In this document: positions 1 through 8,953 of the stretch, one piece after another
Layout: every line of letters begins with the position of its first letter
How positions within the stretch are numbered: the first letter of the stretch is position 1
From: PUPG01 sp964463915
Lineage (GTDB): Bacteria; Bacteroidota; Bacteroidia; Bacteroidales; UBA7960
NCBI GenBank assembly: GCA_964463915.1
Contig: CAYXEH010000004.1
Location: forward strand, 39,040 to 103,039
DNA: 64,000 bases
Reading direction: 5' to 3'
Made by a program: the position numbers and the translations under genes
The notes under the pieces: generated by a model
Databases searched by the model: none
What the model saw: the letters and a program-made list of their open reading frames with translations, nothing else
Told to the model about the DNA's origin: nothing

Positions 1-2701
1 CCCCGGAAAAGGCAAAAGGCACCGCCATCATGATAATGAAAGGCGTCCGGAACGACTCAAACTGGGCGGCCATCACCACATAAACAAGGAAAATACTCAA
101 AATAAGCAGGATTCCGAGGTCAGCAAAAGCTTCCTGCTGGTCTTCAATCTGACCGCCGAATTCCACGTAAACCCCATCAGGCAGTTCAATCTGATCCAGC
201 TCAGCCTGTATATCGGCAGTCACATCCCCCAATGAACGTTCGTGCAATCCGCTGGATACCGTCAGGTAACGGACACGGTTCTTACGCTCAATATTCGGAG
301 GGGCAAAAAACTCTTTCACCTCTGCGAACTCCTTCACTCTGACAAAGTTGCCATTTGGCGTCCGGACCGGGATATTCTCAACGTGGTCAATGGAATTCCT
401 GAACTCCTCCTTGTGACGTACCACCACATCATATTCATCGCCGTCTTCACGATACAACGTGGCCGTCATTCCTTCCACACGATTCCTGATGGACTGTGAG
501 ACGGTATTGGCATTAAGTCCGAATGCTGACATCTTTTCCTGGTCAGGGAGTATCCGTAGTTCCGGACGTTCAGGCCCCCGGCTTACAGCGATGTCCCTTA
601 CTCCATCAACCCCTTCCATTCGGCGGGCCAGTTCGTCCCCGACTATATTGGTGGCATCAAAATCGTCTCCGAAGATTTCAATTTCGATCGGGTCACCCAT
701 TCCCATTCCTCCGCCGCCATCTGCAGTCACGGAATGCTCCACAATTTCCGGAAACTGGGATAAATCCTCGCGAAGGGCTTCAGCGACCTGCCATACATCA
801 CGCTCTCTTTCTCCCTGGGGAACCAGGCGCATGGTCATGTCAATGGTATGGCTTCCGCCTCCGGAGCCAAACAACCCACCCATAGGGTCACTACCGGCGC
901 CCACACTATAGAGATCAATTTCCGGATAGTTATTTTCAAGGATTTCCTCAATGGCCCGGGCTGTTTGGGCCGTTTCCTCCAGTCGCAACCCGATGGCCAG
1001 CTCAATCTCGGCATCCAGCCTGTTCTGGTCCGATTCAGGCATGAAGGTACTGCCGATAAAAGGCATCAGCAGGAAACTGCCAGCGAAGATCAACACGGAA
1101 ACCACAATGACAACTGCTTTCCTTCGAACTGCCCGGGTAAGCAATCGCTCATACCCGTTATCCAGTCCTTCCAGCACCCCGACTATAAATTTTGTTACGG
1201 CCGGTCCAAACCCGGCACTTCTTCCTCCTCCGGGTGAAAGCATCCTGGATGAAAGCATGGGTGTCAGGGTCAGTGCAGCCAGGGTGGATATGGAAACGGT
1301 AATGGCTACGATGAACCCCAGCTGCCGGAAGAACAATCCCATCAGACCGGAGATCATGGTCATGGGCAGGAAAACGGCCACCACCGTCAGGGTGGAGGCA
1401 ACCACCGCCAGCCCCACTTCATTGGTCCCGTAAATGGAAGCTTCCCTGGGAGAACTTCCCCTTTCAGTATGTTTGGTGATATTCTCCAGTACTACGATGG
1501 CATCGTCCACCACCATCCCCATGGCAATGGTCAGACTCGACAATGAGATCAGGTTCAGTGTATTGCCCGACAGATTCAGGTAGATGAAGGCTGCCACCAG
1601 CGACACCGGGATGGTCAGGATAATAATGAAAGTAGCCCGCCATCTTCCGATAAAAAACAGCACCACAATGGTTACAAAAATGGCGGCGAAATACAGAATG
1701 CTCACCAGGTTGTCTACAGAATCTGTAATAAATTCAGACAAGTCAATAACGGTCAGCAATTCCACATCCGGAGGCAGGTTGGCCTGAATTTCCGGCAAGG
1801 CCTCATTGATCTCATTGGCAATTTCCACGGTATTGGCACCGGACTGCCGCTGCACAATCAGGCGCAGGCTTTGCTCCTGGTTCAGTCTTTCATCCACGGT
1901 CTGTTCCTGGAGTGTATCCTGTACTTCTGCTACATCCCTCAGGTAGATGGGGGTTCCGTCAAAAGTACCAACCACCATATCGCGTATAAAACGGCTTTCC
2001 TCAAACTCCCCCACAAAGCGCAGGGAATAATCCATCTGCCCCATCTTGATGTTACCGGCGGGGCGGTTGATGTTTTCCGAAGCAAGCGCACCGCCAATCT
2101 GATCCACCGTCAGATTAAAGGATTCCAGCTTTTCGGGGTCAACGTTGACCTGTACCTCCCGGACAGGCTCACCGGTAATATTCACGGTGCCAACCCCTTC
2201 AATTCGACTCAGCGGATTGACCACATCTTCATCAATGATCTTGGCCAGTGCAGGATAACTCTCCTCAGCAGTGGCAGCCATCACCATGACGGGAATCATG
2301 GATGAACTGAACTTGAATATGGTAGGTTGCTCAATGTCTTCGGGAAGCATGCGGGTTATGCGGTCAATCACATCCCTTATCTCATTGGTGGCCTCATCCA
2401 GGTTGGTTTCAAACTCAAATTCAAGCATAATGGTTGACACATCATCACTGGACACCGAAGAAATATCCTTCAGGTCGGTGACCATACTGAGGTTGTCCTC
2501 CAGGGGCCTGGTAACATTGGTTTCAATGTCAGAGGCACTGGCTCCGGGATATCCGGTGAAAACACTGATGATGGGCGGTTCGATCTCCGGATAGAGATCA
2601 ATGGGAAGCTGCCTGAGGCTGTAACCCCCCAGAACAAGCAGGGCCACAAACACCATCAGGGTGGTGATCGGGCGTTGTACTGCAGAACGATATATCTTCA
2701 T
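1..2701 (-). CDS. RND efflux pump inner-membrane subunit (HAE1/AcrB-like), C-terminus cut by window edge
   Basis: Reading the minus strand from the ATG at 2699-2701 gives an uninterrupted frame of about 900 residues that leaves the window at base 1. It begins MKIYRSAVQRPITTLMVFVA, the usual first transmembrane segment of RND pumps. It contains the periplasmic porter region, and then a TM4 stretch with the paired aspartates of the proton relay (GMVVDDAIVVLENI), followed by further helices and the second porter loop. Family knowledge: such trimeric pumps export drugs or other small molecules with a periplasmic adaptor and a TolC channel. The start lies 13 bases beyond the adaptor stop (2715), so it is the last gene of a tetR-tolC-adaptor-pump operon. 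The substrate cannot be told from sequence. The missing C-terminal part should lie immediately to the left of the window. Confidence 0.95.
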   Translation of the reverse strand, partial: MKIYRSAVQRPITTLMVFVALLVLGGYSLRQLPIDLYPEIEPPIISVFTGYPGASASDIETNVTRPLEDNLSMVTDLKDISSVSSDDVSTIMLEFEFETNLDEATNEIRDVIDRITRMLPEDIEQPTIFKFSSSMIPVMVMAATAEESYPALAKIIDEDVVNPLSRIEGVGTVNITGEPVREVQVNVDPEKLESFNLTVDQIGGALASENINRPAGNIKMGQMDYSLRFVGEFEESRFIRDMVVGTFDGTPIYLRDVAEVQDTLQEQTVDERLNQEQSLRLIVQRQSGANTVEIANEINEALPEIQANLPPDVELLTVIDLSEFITDSVDNLVSILYFAAIFVTIVVLFFIGRWRATFIIILTIPVSLVAAFIYLNLSGNTLNLISLSSLTIAMGMVVDDAIVVLENITKHTERGSSPREASIYGTNEVGLAVVASTLTVVAVFLPMTMISGLMGLFFRQLGFIVAITVSISTLAALTLTPMLSSRMLSPGGGRSAGFGPAVTKFIVGVLEGLDNGYERLLTRAVRRKAVVIVVSVLIFAGSFLLMPFIGSTFMPESDQNRLDAEIELAIGLRLEETAQTARAIEEILENNYPEIDLYSVGAGSDPMGGLFGSGGGSHTIDMTMRLVPQGERERDVWQVAEALREDLSQFPEIVEHSVTADGGGGMGMGDPIEIEIFGDDFDATNIVGDELARRMEGVDGVRDIAVSRGPERPELRILPDQEKMSAFGLNANTVSQSIRNRVEGMTATLYREDGDEYDVVVRHKEEFRNSIDHVENIPVRTPNGNFVRVKEFAEVKEFFAPPNIERKNRVRYLTVSSGLHERSLGDVTADIQAELDQIELPDGVYVEFGGQIEDQQEAFADLGILLILSIFLVYVVMAAQFESFRTPFIIMMAVPFAFSG

Positions 2702-2714
2702 CAGAAAACAATTT

Positions 2715-3755
2715 TTAATTCACAATTTCTACTTCTGACTGATCCATCAGGTTTTGCTGCCCTGTGGTGACAAGCATCTCCCCTGCTTCAATCCCGGAAA
2801 GGATCTCCAGTTTATCATCAAAGGTTCGTCCAAGAGTGACCGTCCGGCGATGTGCCACACCGTCTTCTACCACAAAAACAAAACGCTCATCTGCGCCCAC
2901 CTGTTTGCGCACCGCCAGTGAGGGAACCAGCAGGCCTTCAATTTCCCCGATGTTCAGCATCACGCGGCTGTACATTCCCGGACGCAGGGCAAGATCCCTG
3001 TTTTCCACCAACACTTCCACATCGAAGGTACCGGAAACCCTGTCTATGGTAGGATATATTTTGTGCACATTACCAGAGAACTCACGATCAGGATATACAT
3101 CAGACTGGATAATGACTTCCTGTCCTTTTTCCACCATGGGAAAGTAACGCTGGGAGACGCCAATGGTAATTTTCACAGGTTGAATCTGCTTGAGGGATAA
3201 AATGGCAATTCTTCCTTCCGGGGTGGTGGGCGACATGGAGAATATTTCTCCGTCGCTGAAATACCTGCCTGTGATGACTCCCGGAATATTAGCACGGATC
3301 TGTGTGTTTTCTTCCAGGTTCTCCACGTTGCTTTCTGCCACATCGTATTGCGTCTTCAACTGGTCATACTGTTGCTGTGTGGCAGCCCCGACAGCCACAA
3401 GGGTATCCAGTCGCCTTAAATCTTCCCTGAGATTATCCAGCTGAACCCTGGCCTGGAACAGTTGCGAACGGTCCATTTGCACAAGCAATTGATCTTTTTC
3501 CACCTGGTCGCCCACGTCAACCATGATCTGCTCAATCCGCGAAGCGCCTGCTGCCCCGATATAGGCTTCTTCAAACGCCTCCACCTGGCCGGTGGTGCGG
3601 ATGTCATCCACCAGGGAGGTGGTTTCAACCGGACTCAACTCTACCAGCACCTTATCCCTTTCTTCCGTCTCTTCCTCAGTAAGGACGTCACATCCGGCAA
3701 CCAGGAACAAAGCTGCCAGGAAAAACACTGTATGGGGGGTTAAAATCTTTTTCAT
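2715..3755 (-). CDS. RND periplasmic adaptor lipoprotein (HlyD/MFP family)
   Basis: This 346-residue protein is the membrane-fusion partner linking the RND pump to the outer-membrane channel. A lipoprotein signal ends in LVAGC (Cys22), so it should be lipid-anchored facing the periplasm. After it come the first half of the lipoyl/barrel-sandwich domain (around residues 60-95, VDVGDQVEKDQLLVQMD), a short coiled-coil hairpin (about 95-150) and the second lipoyl half and beta-barrel (IRANIPGVITGRYFSDGEIF onward). The coiled coil is short, as usual in RND adaptors compared with MacA. It sits 24 bases after tolC and 13 before the pump gene, in one transcription unit. Expression is probably under the TetR regulator at the head of the operon. 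Confidence 0.93.
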   Translation of the reverse strand: MKKILTPHTVFFLAALFLVAGCDVLTEEETEERDKVLVELSPVETTSLVDDIRTTGQVEAFEEAYIGAAGASRIEQIMVDVGDQVEKDQLLVQMDRSQLFQARVQLDNLREDLRRLDTLVAVGAATQQQYDQLKTQYDVAESNVENLEENTQIRANIPGVITGRYFSDGEIFSMSPTTPEGRIAILSLKQIQPVKITIGVSQRYFPMVEKGQEVIIQSDVYPDREFSGNVHKIYPTIDRVSGTFDVEVLVENRDLALRPGMYSRVMLNIGEIEGLLVPSLAVRKQVGADERFVFVVEDGVAHRRTVTLGRTFDDKLEILSGIEAGEMLVTTGQQNLMDQSEVEIVN

Positions 3756-3779
3756 GATTCAAGAGGTTTTCTTTATTGT

Positions 3780-5138
3780 TTACAGGTTGTTGTTATCTCC
3801 GATAAATTTATCATACTCCGCTTTGGTCTGCAGAATCTCATGTTTGGCCTGCAGCAGGTTGAAACGGGCCTGTGTAAGGGCCACTTCACTGTCATTCACC
3901 TCCATGAGGGTGCCCTGACCGGATTCATAGCGGGTTTTGGCAATCTCAAAGCCTCGTTCTGCCATCCGGACATTGCTCCGGGCATTGGCGGTTTTCTCCA
4001 GGGCAACCGTCATCGATTTCAGGATTCCTTCCAGCTGGATATCCAGGTTGTCTTCCAGGTAGTCGCGCTGAAGCTTCACCTGGTCTGCGGCAATGTCAAG
4101 CTGCCTTGTTTGCTGCCTTACAGCAAAGCCATTAAACAGCGGAATGGTCAACCTGAGCCCGGCCGAGAAGGTTTCCACCCATCTGAAATCATCAAAGCGA
4201 AAATGATTGGACTCGGTCTGGTACTGGTAGTTCCCGGCAAGCCCCAGGGAAGGCAACCCACCAGCCTTTGCTGTTTCTTTCTGATGATTGAGCAAATTAA
4301 GCTGCAGATCCATCTGGACCAGGTCGGTATTCCTGTCCAGATTGTGACTGGCATCGGCGATCCGGAAATCAGCCACCTGGTCCTCCGCCATGTCGGTAAG
4401 GTTTCCCCTTACCGATAAAGGTTGTGATTTATCCACCCCGACCAGCGCCTTCAGGTAATCCACCGCCTGCTCGTAGCCGTTTTCAGCCTGCAGCACATCA
4501 GGCCGCATGTTTTCTGTCTGTACTTCAGCCCGGATAAGGTCATACTCGGCCACTGTTCCCTCTTCATACATTCTTCGGGTACGTTCCAGGTTCTCCGTGG
4601 CATTGCGCAGGCTTTTTCGCATCACATCCCTGGACTCTTTGGCCAGTAGGGCATCAAAGAAAGCAAGCTGCACATTGTATTCCAGCTCAATCCGGCTGCC
4701 ACGCATTTGTTCACCCGCAAGATCCCTGTCGGCCCGTGCGGCTTTCAGAGACCGGTTCAGGGCCGGATTAAAAACCGGCATCTGGATAGAAAGGTTGGCC
4801 ATAAAACTATTGTCTGACCCAACCTCCAGGTAGCCATCGCCACCAAAAGGACTGTCATCAGGCAAAAAGATGATGGGCCTCATGATGTTCCGGTTATAAC
4901 TCCCTGACAAATTAAGAGAAGGAAGGTAACTACCCTTTGTCTCCTGAATGCCGGCCTCCCTGCTTTCCACTTCCAGCCGGGCGACCCTGAGGGTTGGGTT
5001 CTGATCCCTGGCAATATCCACGGCGGTATCCAGGTCAAGATACAACGTATCGGAAGGGTTCTGTGCGATCACACCGGAGGACCCCAGCAGTAACACAATA
5101 AAGCCCCCGGTTCGCAACCAACTTTTAAATCTGTTCAT
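3780..5138 (-). CDS. TolC-family outer-membrane efflux channel
   Basis: I take the start at 5138 (MNRFKSWLRTGG), because a good signal peptide ending GVIAQ begins there; an ATG at 5147 is the alternative, and the frame is open further upstream only through the tetR gene. The mature part has the two-fold TolC repeat: long amphipathic helices with AxxAxR-type heptads and conserved Asn-Pro near the start of the barrel (QNPTLRVARLEVES; the second half has FNGFAVRQQTRQLDIAADQ). It forms the outer-membrane exit duct for the adjacent adaptor and pump. The start codon follows the tetR stop by one base, so translation of the two genes is probably coupled. Confidence 0.93.
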   Translation of the reverse strand: MNRFKSWLRTGGFIVLLLGSSGVIAQNPSDTLYLDLDTAVDIARDQNPTLRVARLEVESREAGIQETKGSYLPSLNLSGSYNRNIMRPIIFLPDDSPFGGDGYLEVGSDNSFMANLSIQMPVFNPALNRSLKAARADRDLAGEQMRGSRIELEYNVQLAFFDALLAKESRDVMRKSLRNATENLERTRRMYEEGTVAEYDLIRAEVQTENMRPDVLQAENGYEQAVDYLKALVGVDKSQPLSVRGNLTDMAEDQVADFRIADASHNLDRNTDLVQMDLQLNLLNHQKETAKAGGLPSLGLAGNYQYQTESNHFRFDDFRWVETFSAGLRLTIPLFNGFAVRQQTRQLDIAADQVKLQRDYLEDNLDIQLEGILKSMTVALEKTANARSNVRMAERGFEIAKTRYESGQGTLMEVNDSEVALTQARFNLLQAKHEILQTKAEYDKFIGDNNNL

Positions 5139-5139
5139 T

Positions 5140-5766
5140 TTACACATGTTCTTCCTGGGTTCTGTTATAAAACAATGTTTCGATTTCCCGTAATCCCTTT
5201 TCTGTGGCAAGTCCCCGAAGGAAGCCTGTCAGAATATGACGAAAAAGATAGGCCCGCGGATAACGCTCCGGCGGAAAAGTATCTGTGTCAGACATCATAT
5301 CCACCTGTGCAAACAGCATTTTGGCGGCGATATCCGGATTGATATCAGAACGAAAATACCCCTGCTCAATGCCATCAGAAACCAGGTCCTTTGTGATGGA
5401 CTCTCTTTCTTTGAACAAGGGTACAACGCTTTCACTCCACACAGCAGGAAAGCTCCGCTGCAATTCATTTATGAAATTAGGATGGATATCCGAAAGACGA
5501 ATCACTGAATGACGAAAGTGCCTGTAGACCAGATCCACCGGATTTCTTGCCTCAGCTTCAATCTCTTTGTATTTCTGGGTATCTATATTATGCTGGTATA
5601 CAATTGATTGACCCAGCAAATCATCTTTGTTTTCGACATAATCATACAGGGTCCGCTTGGAAATACCGAGGGCTTCAGCCACATGATTCATGGTGATGGC
5701 CCGGATCCCGTTTTTTAAAAACAGCCGGGAAGCACAGGCCAGTATTCGTTCTTTCATTTGGTTCAT
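5140..5766 (-). CDS. TetR/AcrR-family transcriptional regulator of the efflux operon
   Basis: This 208-residue protein has an N-terminal TetR helix-turn-helix at about residues 7-50 (AEALGISKRTLYDYVENKDDLL is the recognition helix region) and an all-helical ligand-binding C-terminal domain with no recognisable signature. It heads the operon tetR-tolC-adaptor-pump, with the tolC start one base after its stop. Family knowledge: such regulators repress their own operon until a pump substrate binds. An imperfect inverted repeat immediately upstream (5768-5794) is a possible operator. The inducer cannot be inferred. Confidence 0.92.
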   Translation of the reverse strand: MNQMKERILACASRLFLKNGIRAITMNHVAEALGISKRTLYDYVENKDDLLGQSIVYQHNIDTQKYKEIEAEARNPVDLVYRHFRHSVIRLSDIHPNFINELQRSFPAVWSESVVPLFKERESITKDLVSDGIEQGYFRSDINPDIAAKMLFAQVDMMSDTDTFPPERYPRAYLFRHILTGFLRGLATEKGLREIETLFYNRTQEEHV

Positions 5767-6311
5767 TACTTGTATGCCTCAGTTATACTTAAAGTGAGCA
5801 GATCAGGGTTCAGCTTAAAAGGAAAAAAGCACCATATTCCCCTGGTTTTCCAAAACAAAATAATGCCGTTTCTTCAAACAAATTTTGTGCCATTTCTACC
5901 GTTTTAATGATTTTTTTTAATAAACCCGTTTTTTATTGGGCTTTGGCGAAGGTAATAAAACCAGAAAAACAACAATGGTTTTTTGGGGTTTATTAACCTT
6001 GTTTAAGAAACACCCGGATTTAAGGAAGTGTTCATTCACATACACCAATTGTACGCAAATGAACATCCTGGGTTAAAAACAGGTCCGTTACAATTAAAGA
6101 TCCGGGAACGGGATCAACAATAGAAGACAGAGAAGGAGTTGGGTAAGGCTTGATCAGCCGCTCCCACTTCGCGGGAAGACCATTTGCCTGCCTTTGGGTA
6201 TGGATAGGGGCTGGACGTGCTGCTGTAGATCAGCTCCTTTCAAAGTATAGGAGAACCATTTGGTCCGATAAACATTGGAGCGTTTACCCCTTGCAATACG
6301 GCAAAAAAGAA
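5767..6311. other. Intergenic region, about 545 bases, no gene seen
   Basis: This stretch lies between the tetR start and the kamA-family stop. It is AT-rich at 5840-6060 with poly-T/poly-A tracts and becomes GC-richer towards 6311. Beyond the operator-like repeat next to tetR I find no coding frame with a conserved look, no tRNA and no clear terminator hairpin for the minus-strand kamA-like gene that ends here. Confidence 0.5.
5768..5794. promoter_or_regulatory. Imperfect inverted repeat upstream of tetR (candidate operator)
   Basis: Directly before the tetR start codon the arms ACTTGTAT and ATACTT(A)AAGT flank a nine-base centre. TetR-family proteins usually bind such short palindromes near their own start. 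The assignment is positional inference; the arms are imperfect. Confidence 0.35.
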
Positions 6312-8504
6312 TTAGCCTCCGTAATTGGTTATTTCGGAGGTCAGGGTAAAATCAAAGTCAGGATATTCATAGATGGACATCCGGGGTTCTGTTTCACCGA
6401 TCGAATAGCCCCAGATACTTTCGTAGTCCTTTCTGTTTTCTCCCATATCTTCCAGCTGATCCAGGTAGGCACCAACAGATTTGGATTCAATGATCACAAA
6501 CTTACCCAGTTTGTCAATTACCGGACTGTGGTTGCGGTTCTTGTCGTGGTCAAATTCCAGGATCCGGCGCCCGTCAACGGTCAAACCAATTACCCTGAAA
6601 GTCATACTCTTGCCCACACCTGGCAGGTTAAGCACATTCCGGTCGGTGGCCAGAAAGGGAATGTTTGCCTCTTTGCGGAGTTGATCCACATTTTGCACCA
6701 TATTCTCGGCTTCTTCCGGGAAAGAGCGGATGCGCCTGCGATATTCCCGGGGGATCTCTCCAATGACCTTTTCTTCCATTTGTTCCTGGGAAGCCCTGGC
6801 ATTGGTGGCAAACTTAAAAGCATTCTCCCTGTAACCTTTCACGGAGAACGTATAATAGGGCAGCACCCCCACATCATTCAGCGTCTTCCGCAGTTTGGCG
6901 GTATGCCCCCTGCGGCTGGCAGGTGCGGTAAATACCAACTGATTGGTGACCGTCCACCCGGCGGATGTCAGCCGGTCAATACCCCTTCGCGCGTCGGGAG
7001 TAATCTCCATGGGTGATTGATAATGGGTCTGAATCACAAATTGTCTGATACCTATTTCGGATGCCTTTCTCTTAAATTCACCCAGTATCCGGGTAAGATT
7101 TTCAGTAATCCGCTGGGGAAGATACGCAGGCAGTCGAGTGCCAAGTCTTACACGCACAATTTCCGCATGCTTCTCACCTTCTGCCCTGCTTTCATTTCTT
7201 TTCTTCTTCAGGGAAGCCATTTCATAAACAGCAGTCAGTATTTTCTCGATGGATTTGTCAGCACTCATCAAGGCATCACCGCCTGTTATGAGAATGTCCC
7301 TCAGCATGGAGTCCTCCTCCCAGTACTGCATGATCTTCTCCAGTTTTTCCTCCCAGGTCTCCTTTGGCTTGAGTTTATCCAGGTCAAAGTTCAGGTTCCC
7401 CCGCTGAAAATCGTACATACGCTGACAGGAAGAACATAAACCGGCACAGGCCCTGCCCATCGTATCGGGAATCATGATGGCCACTTCGGGATAACGCCGG
7501 TGTACGTTGTGTTCGTTTGGCAGGATCCATCCGGCCGCATTGGGTTTTCCGGGCTCCACAACATCCTCTTTTTCCCAGCCGACAATATGCCCGAATTCAT
7601 CCACCAATTCCTTGGAATACAATACATAGTAGCGAATGGCCAGGTCTTTTCCCCTGGCAAACTCCGGTACATCCACATTCAGCAAAGAAAGGTAATAAGG
7701 ATTCACAAAGAAAGGAATGCCTTTGTCCCTGGCCCGGTACAGCAAAGACATGGTATCCTGACCCAGGGAATTCCCTAACATCTCATTAAGGGTATCAGGG
7801 TCACGCACCGCAAACTTCAGATGAAAGCGGAAATCATCCCACCACTGATTCATCAATCCCATCTTCTCTTCCAGGGAGGCTCCTTCAGGAAACACATAAC
7901 GGCTGCTTACCATTTCCTTATTATCAATCTTACTGATCAGCACCCGTATGATCCTTTCCTTGTTCTGCTCCCGGATTTCAACGATCTCAGGATCAAGCCC
8001 GGAAGGATATTGCTCCATCCATTTTACCACCTGTTCTTCCGGTGGGACTTTCCGGTCGCTCTTGCCATGGTATTGACGGAAAAGTTGAATAAGATCCTCC
8101 AGGAAATGCGGGTGCAGGGAAGACGCATCCGATTTAATTCCTTGCCACAATGTGCCAAAAACATTATTGGTCACCTTTTTCCCCCTGAGGTTCAAATCTT
8201 CATACGCTTCACCCTGCCGATCGAGGTAATCCAGTATTCTGACGGCGGCATAATCCTGCCAGCTGAGTTTTTCCATGGCATCCCGCCCCTTTGCCTCAAA
8301 ACGGTAGTAATTGTATACCAGTGGATTTGCACCCATATATTCCATAACTTCATCGCGCAATCCTTTGACAAACTCCTCTTGTTTTTCAGCTGCATCTACC
8401 AATTTTTGCAGGTCAGGATTCTCCTCCAGCAAACGCTGCAACAGAATGCCTGCCTCTTCTCCTGTGGTTGGATTATTAACTTTCGGATTAACCATGTGGC
8501 TCAT
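6312..8504 (-). CDS. KamA-family radical SAM protein (lysine 2,3-aminomutase-like, long form)
   Basis: The protein is 730 residues from the ATG at 8504; an open frame continues upstream to a GTG at 8627, but that extension does not look coding and would leave almost no leader after the predicted promoter at 8640-8670. A CxxxCxxC radical-SAM cluster motif is visible (Cys353, Cys357, Cys360, in GRACAGLCSSC), followed by a KamA-like barrel with an ITGGDAL stretch. Classical lysine 2,3-aminomutases are about 400-470 residues, and their Cys motif context is CRHCTRR; here it is CSSCQRM, and there is a roughly 300-residue N-terminal extension. The family uses SAM and PLP for 1,2-amino shifts, but the actual substrate and even PLP dependence are not established by sequence. 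The gene is monocistronic. Confidence 0.85.
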   Translation of the reverse strand: MSHMVNPKVNNPTTGEEAGILLQRLLEENPDLQKLVDAAEKQEEFVKGLRDEVMEYMGANPLVYNYYRFEAKGRDAMEKLSWQDYAAVRILDYLDRQGEAYEDLNLRGKKVTNNVFGTLWQGIKSDASSLHPHFLEDLIQLFRQYHGKSDRKVPPEEQVVKWMEQYPSGLDPEIVEIREQNKERIIRVLISKIDNKEMVSSRYVFPEGASLEEKMGLMNQWWDDFRFHLKFAVRDPDTLNEMLGNSLGQDTMSLLYRARDKGIPFFVNPYYLSLLNVDVPEFARGKDLAIRYYVLYSKELVDEFGHIVGWEKEDVVEPGKPNAAGWILPNEHNVHRRYPEVAIMIPDTMGRACAGLCSSCQRMYDFQRGNLNFDLDKLKPKETWEEKLEKIMQYWEEDSMLRDILITGGDALMSADKSIEKILTAVYEMASLKKKRNESRAEGEKHAEIVRVRLGTRLPAYLPQRITENLTRILGEFKRKASEIGIRQFVIQTHYQSPMEITPDARRGIDRLTSAGWTVTNQLVFTAPASRRGHTAKLRKTLNDVGVLPYYTFSVKGYRENAFKFATNARASQEQMEEKVIGEIPREYRRRIRSFPEEAENMVQNVDQLRKEANIPFLATDRNVLNLPGVGKSMTFRVIGLTVDGRRILEFDHDKNRNHSPVIDKLGKFVIIESKSVGAYLDQLEDMGENRKDYESIWGYSIGETEPRMSIYEYPDFDFTLTSEITNYGG

Positions 8505-8639
8505 ATAATCGGTATGTTTTGGGTTTTTCCAGTTTATGGGGTTTAAGATGCTATGTATCGCATACCCCGGTATATATTGTATGCCCCGGGGTACATGTCC
8601 GGACGAATCGCAGAAAAATCCGCCCACTGCCCCACTTTA

Positions 8640-8670
8640 CAAAGATAATATTTTTGTCCCTATTATGAAA
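8640..8670 (-). promoter_or_regulatory. Bacteroidota-type promoter for the kamA-like gene
   Basis: On the minus strand a TTTC at 8667-8670 is followed after 19 bases by TATCTTTG at 8640-8647, close to the -33 TTTG / -7 TAnnTTTG consensus of the primary sigma factor in this phylum. Transcription would begin near 8633, giving a leader of about 130 bases before the ATG at 8504. Confidence 0.55.
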
Positions 8671-8815
8671 GACCGGAGACAGCCACGGGGTCAGGGGCCG
8701 CATCACCATACTGCAACACCCCTGGGTTTGAGGCCAAAAGGAGTGGGATCCGAAAGGATGGGTTGCAAAGAGCCTATGGAGGATCCGGATAGTCAACAGG
8801 AATAGTGCAGCCGCC

Positions 8816-8922
8816 ACATACAGAAACTGCTGGCAGACCCCCGTGGGAAGAGGCATACGATTAATTCCGGCGACAAGCGAAAAGAGTACATACAAAACCT
8901 GTTGGCAGATACCCACCGGGGA
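8816..8922. repeat. Two-copy diverged direct repeat, period about 72
   Basis: The block starting ACATACAGAAACTGCTGGCA at 8816 recurs as ACATACAAAACCTGTTGGCA at 8888. It lies just beyond the stop codon of the flippase gene. It resembles the other decayed intergenic tandem arrays in the window in period and position, although I cannot match it to the end of the gene itself. Confidence 0.5.
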
Positions 8923-8953
8923 ATAAGGATCGTCCAGGGAATTCTTTAACTGC

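Larger units (their letters stand above)
8505..8953. other. Intergenic region between kamA-like gene and flippase gene
   Basis: About 450 bases. It holds the predicted kamA-like promoter (8640-8670) and a two-copy diverged direct repeat (8816-8922). The frames open here are short, and I do not accept any of them as a gene. Confidence 0.5.

Noticed and set aside
6150..7016. 288-codon plus-strand frame overlapping the kamA-like gene
   Set aside because: Mostly antisense to conserved kamA-like coding; the upstream 160 bases alone do not carry a credible start or signal.
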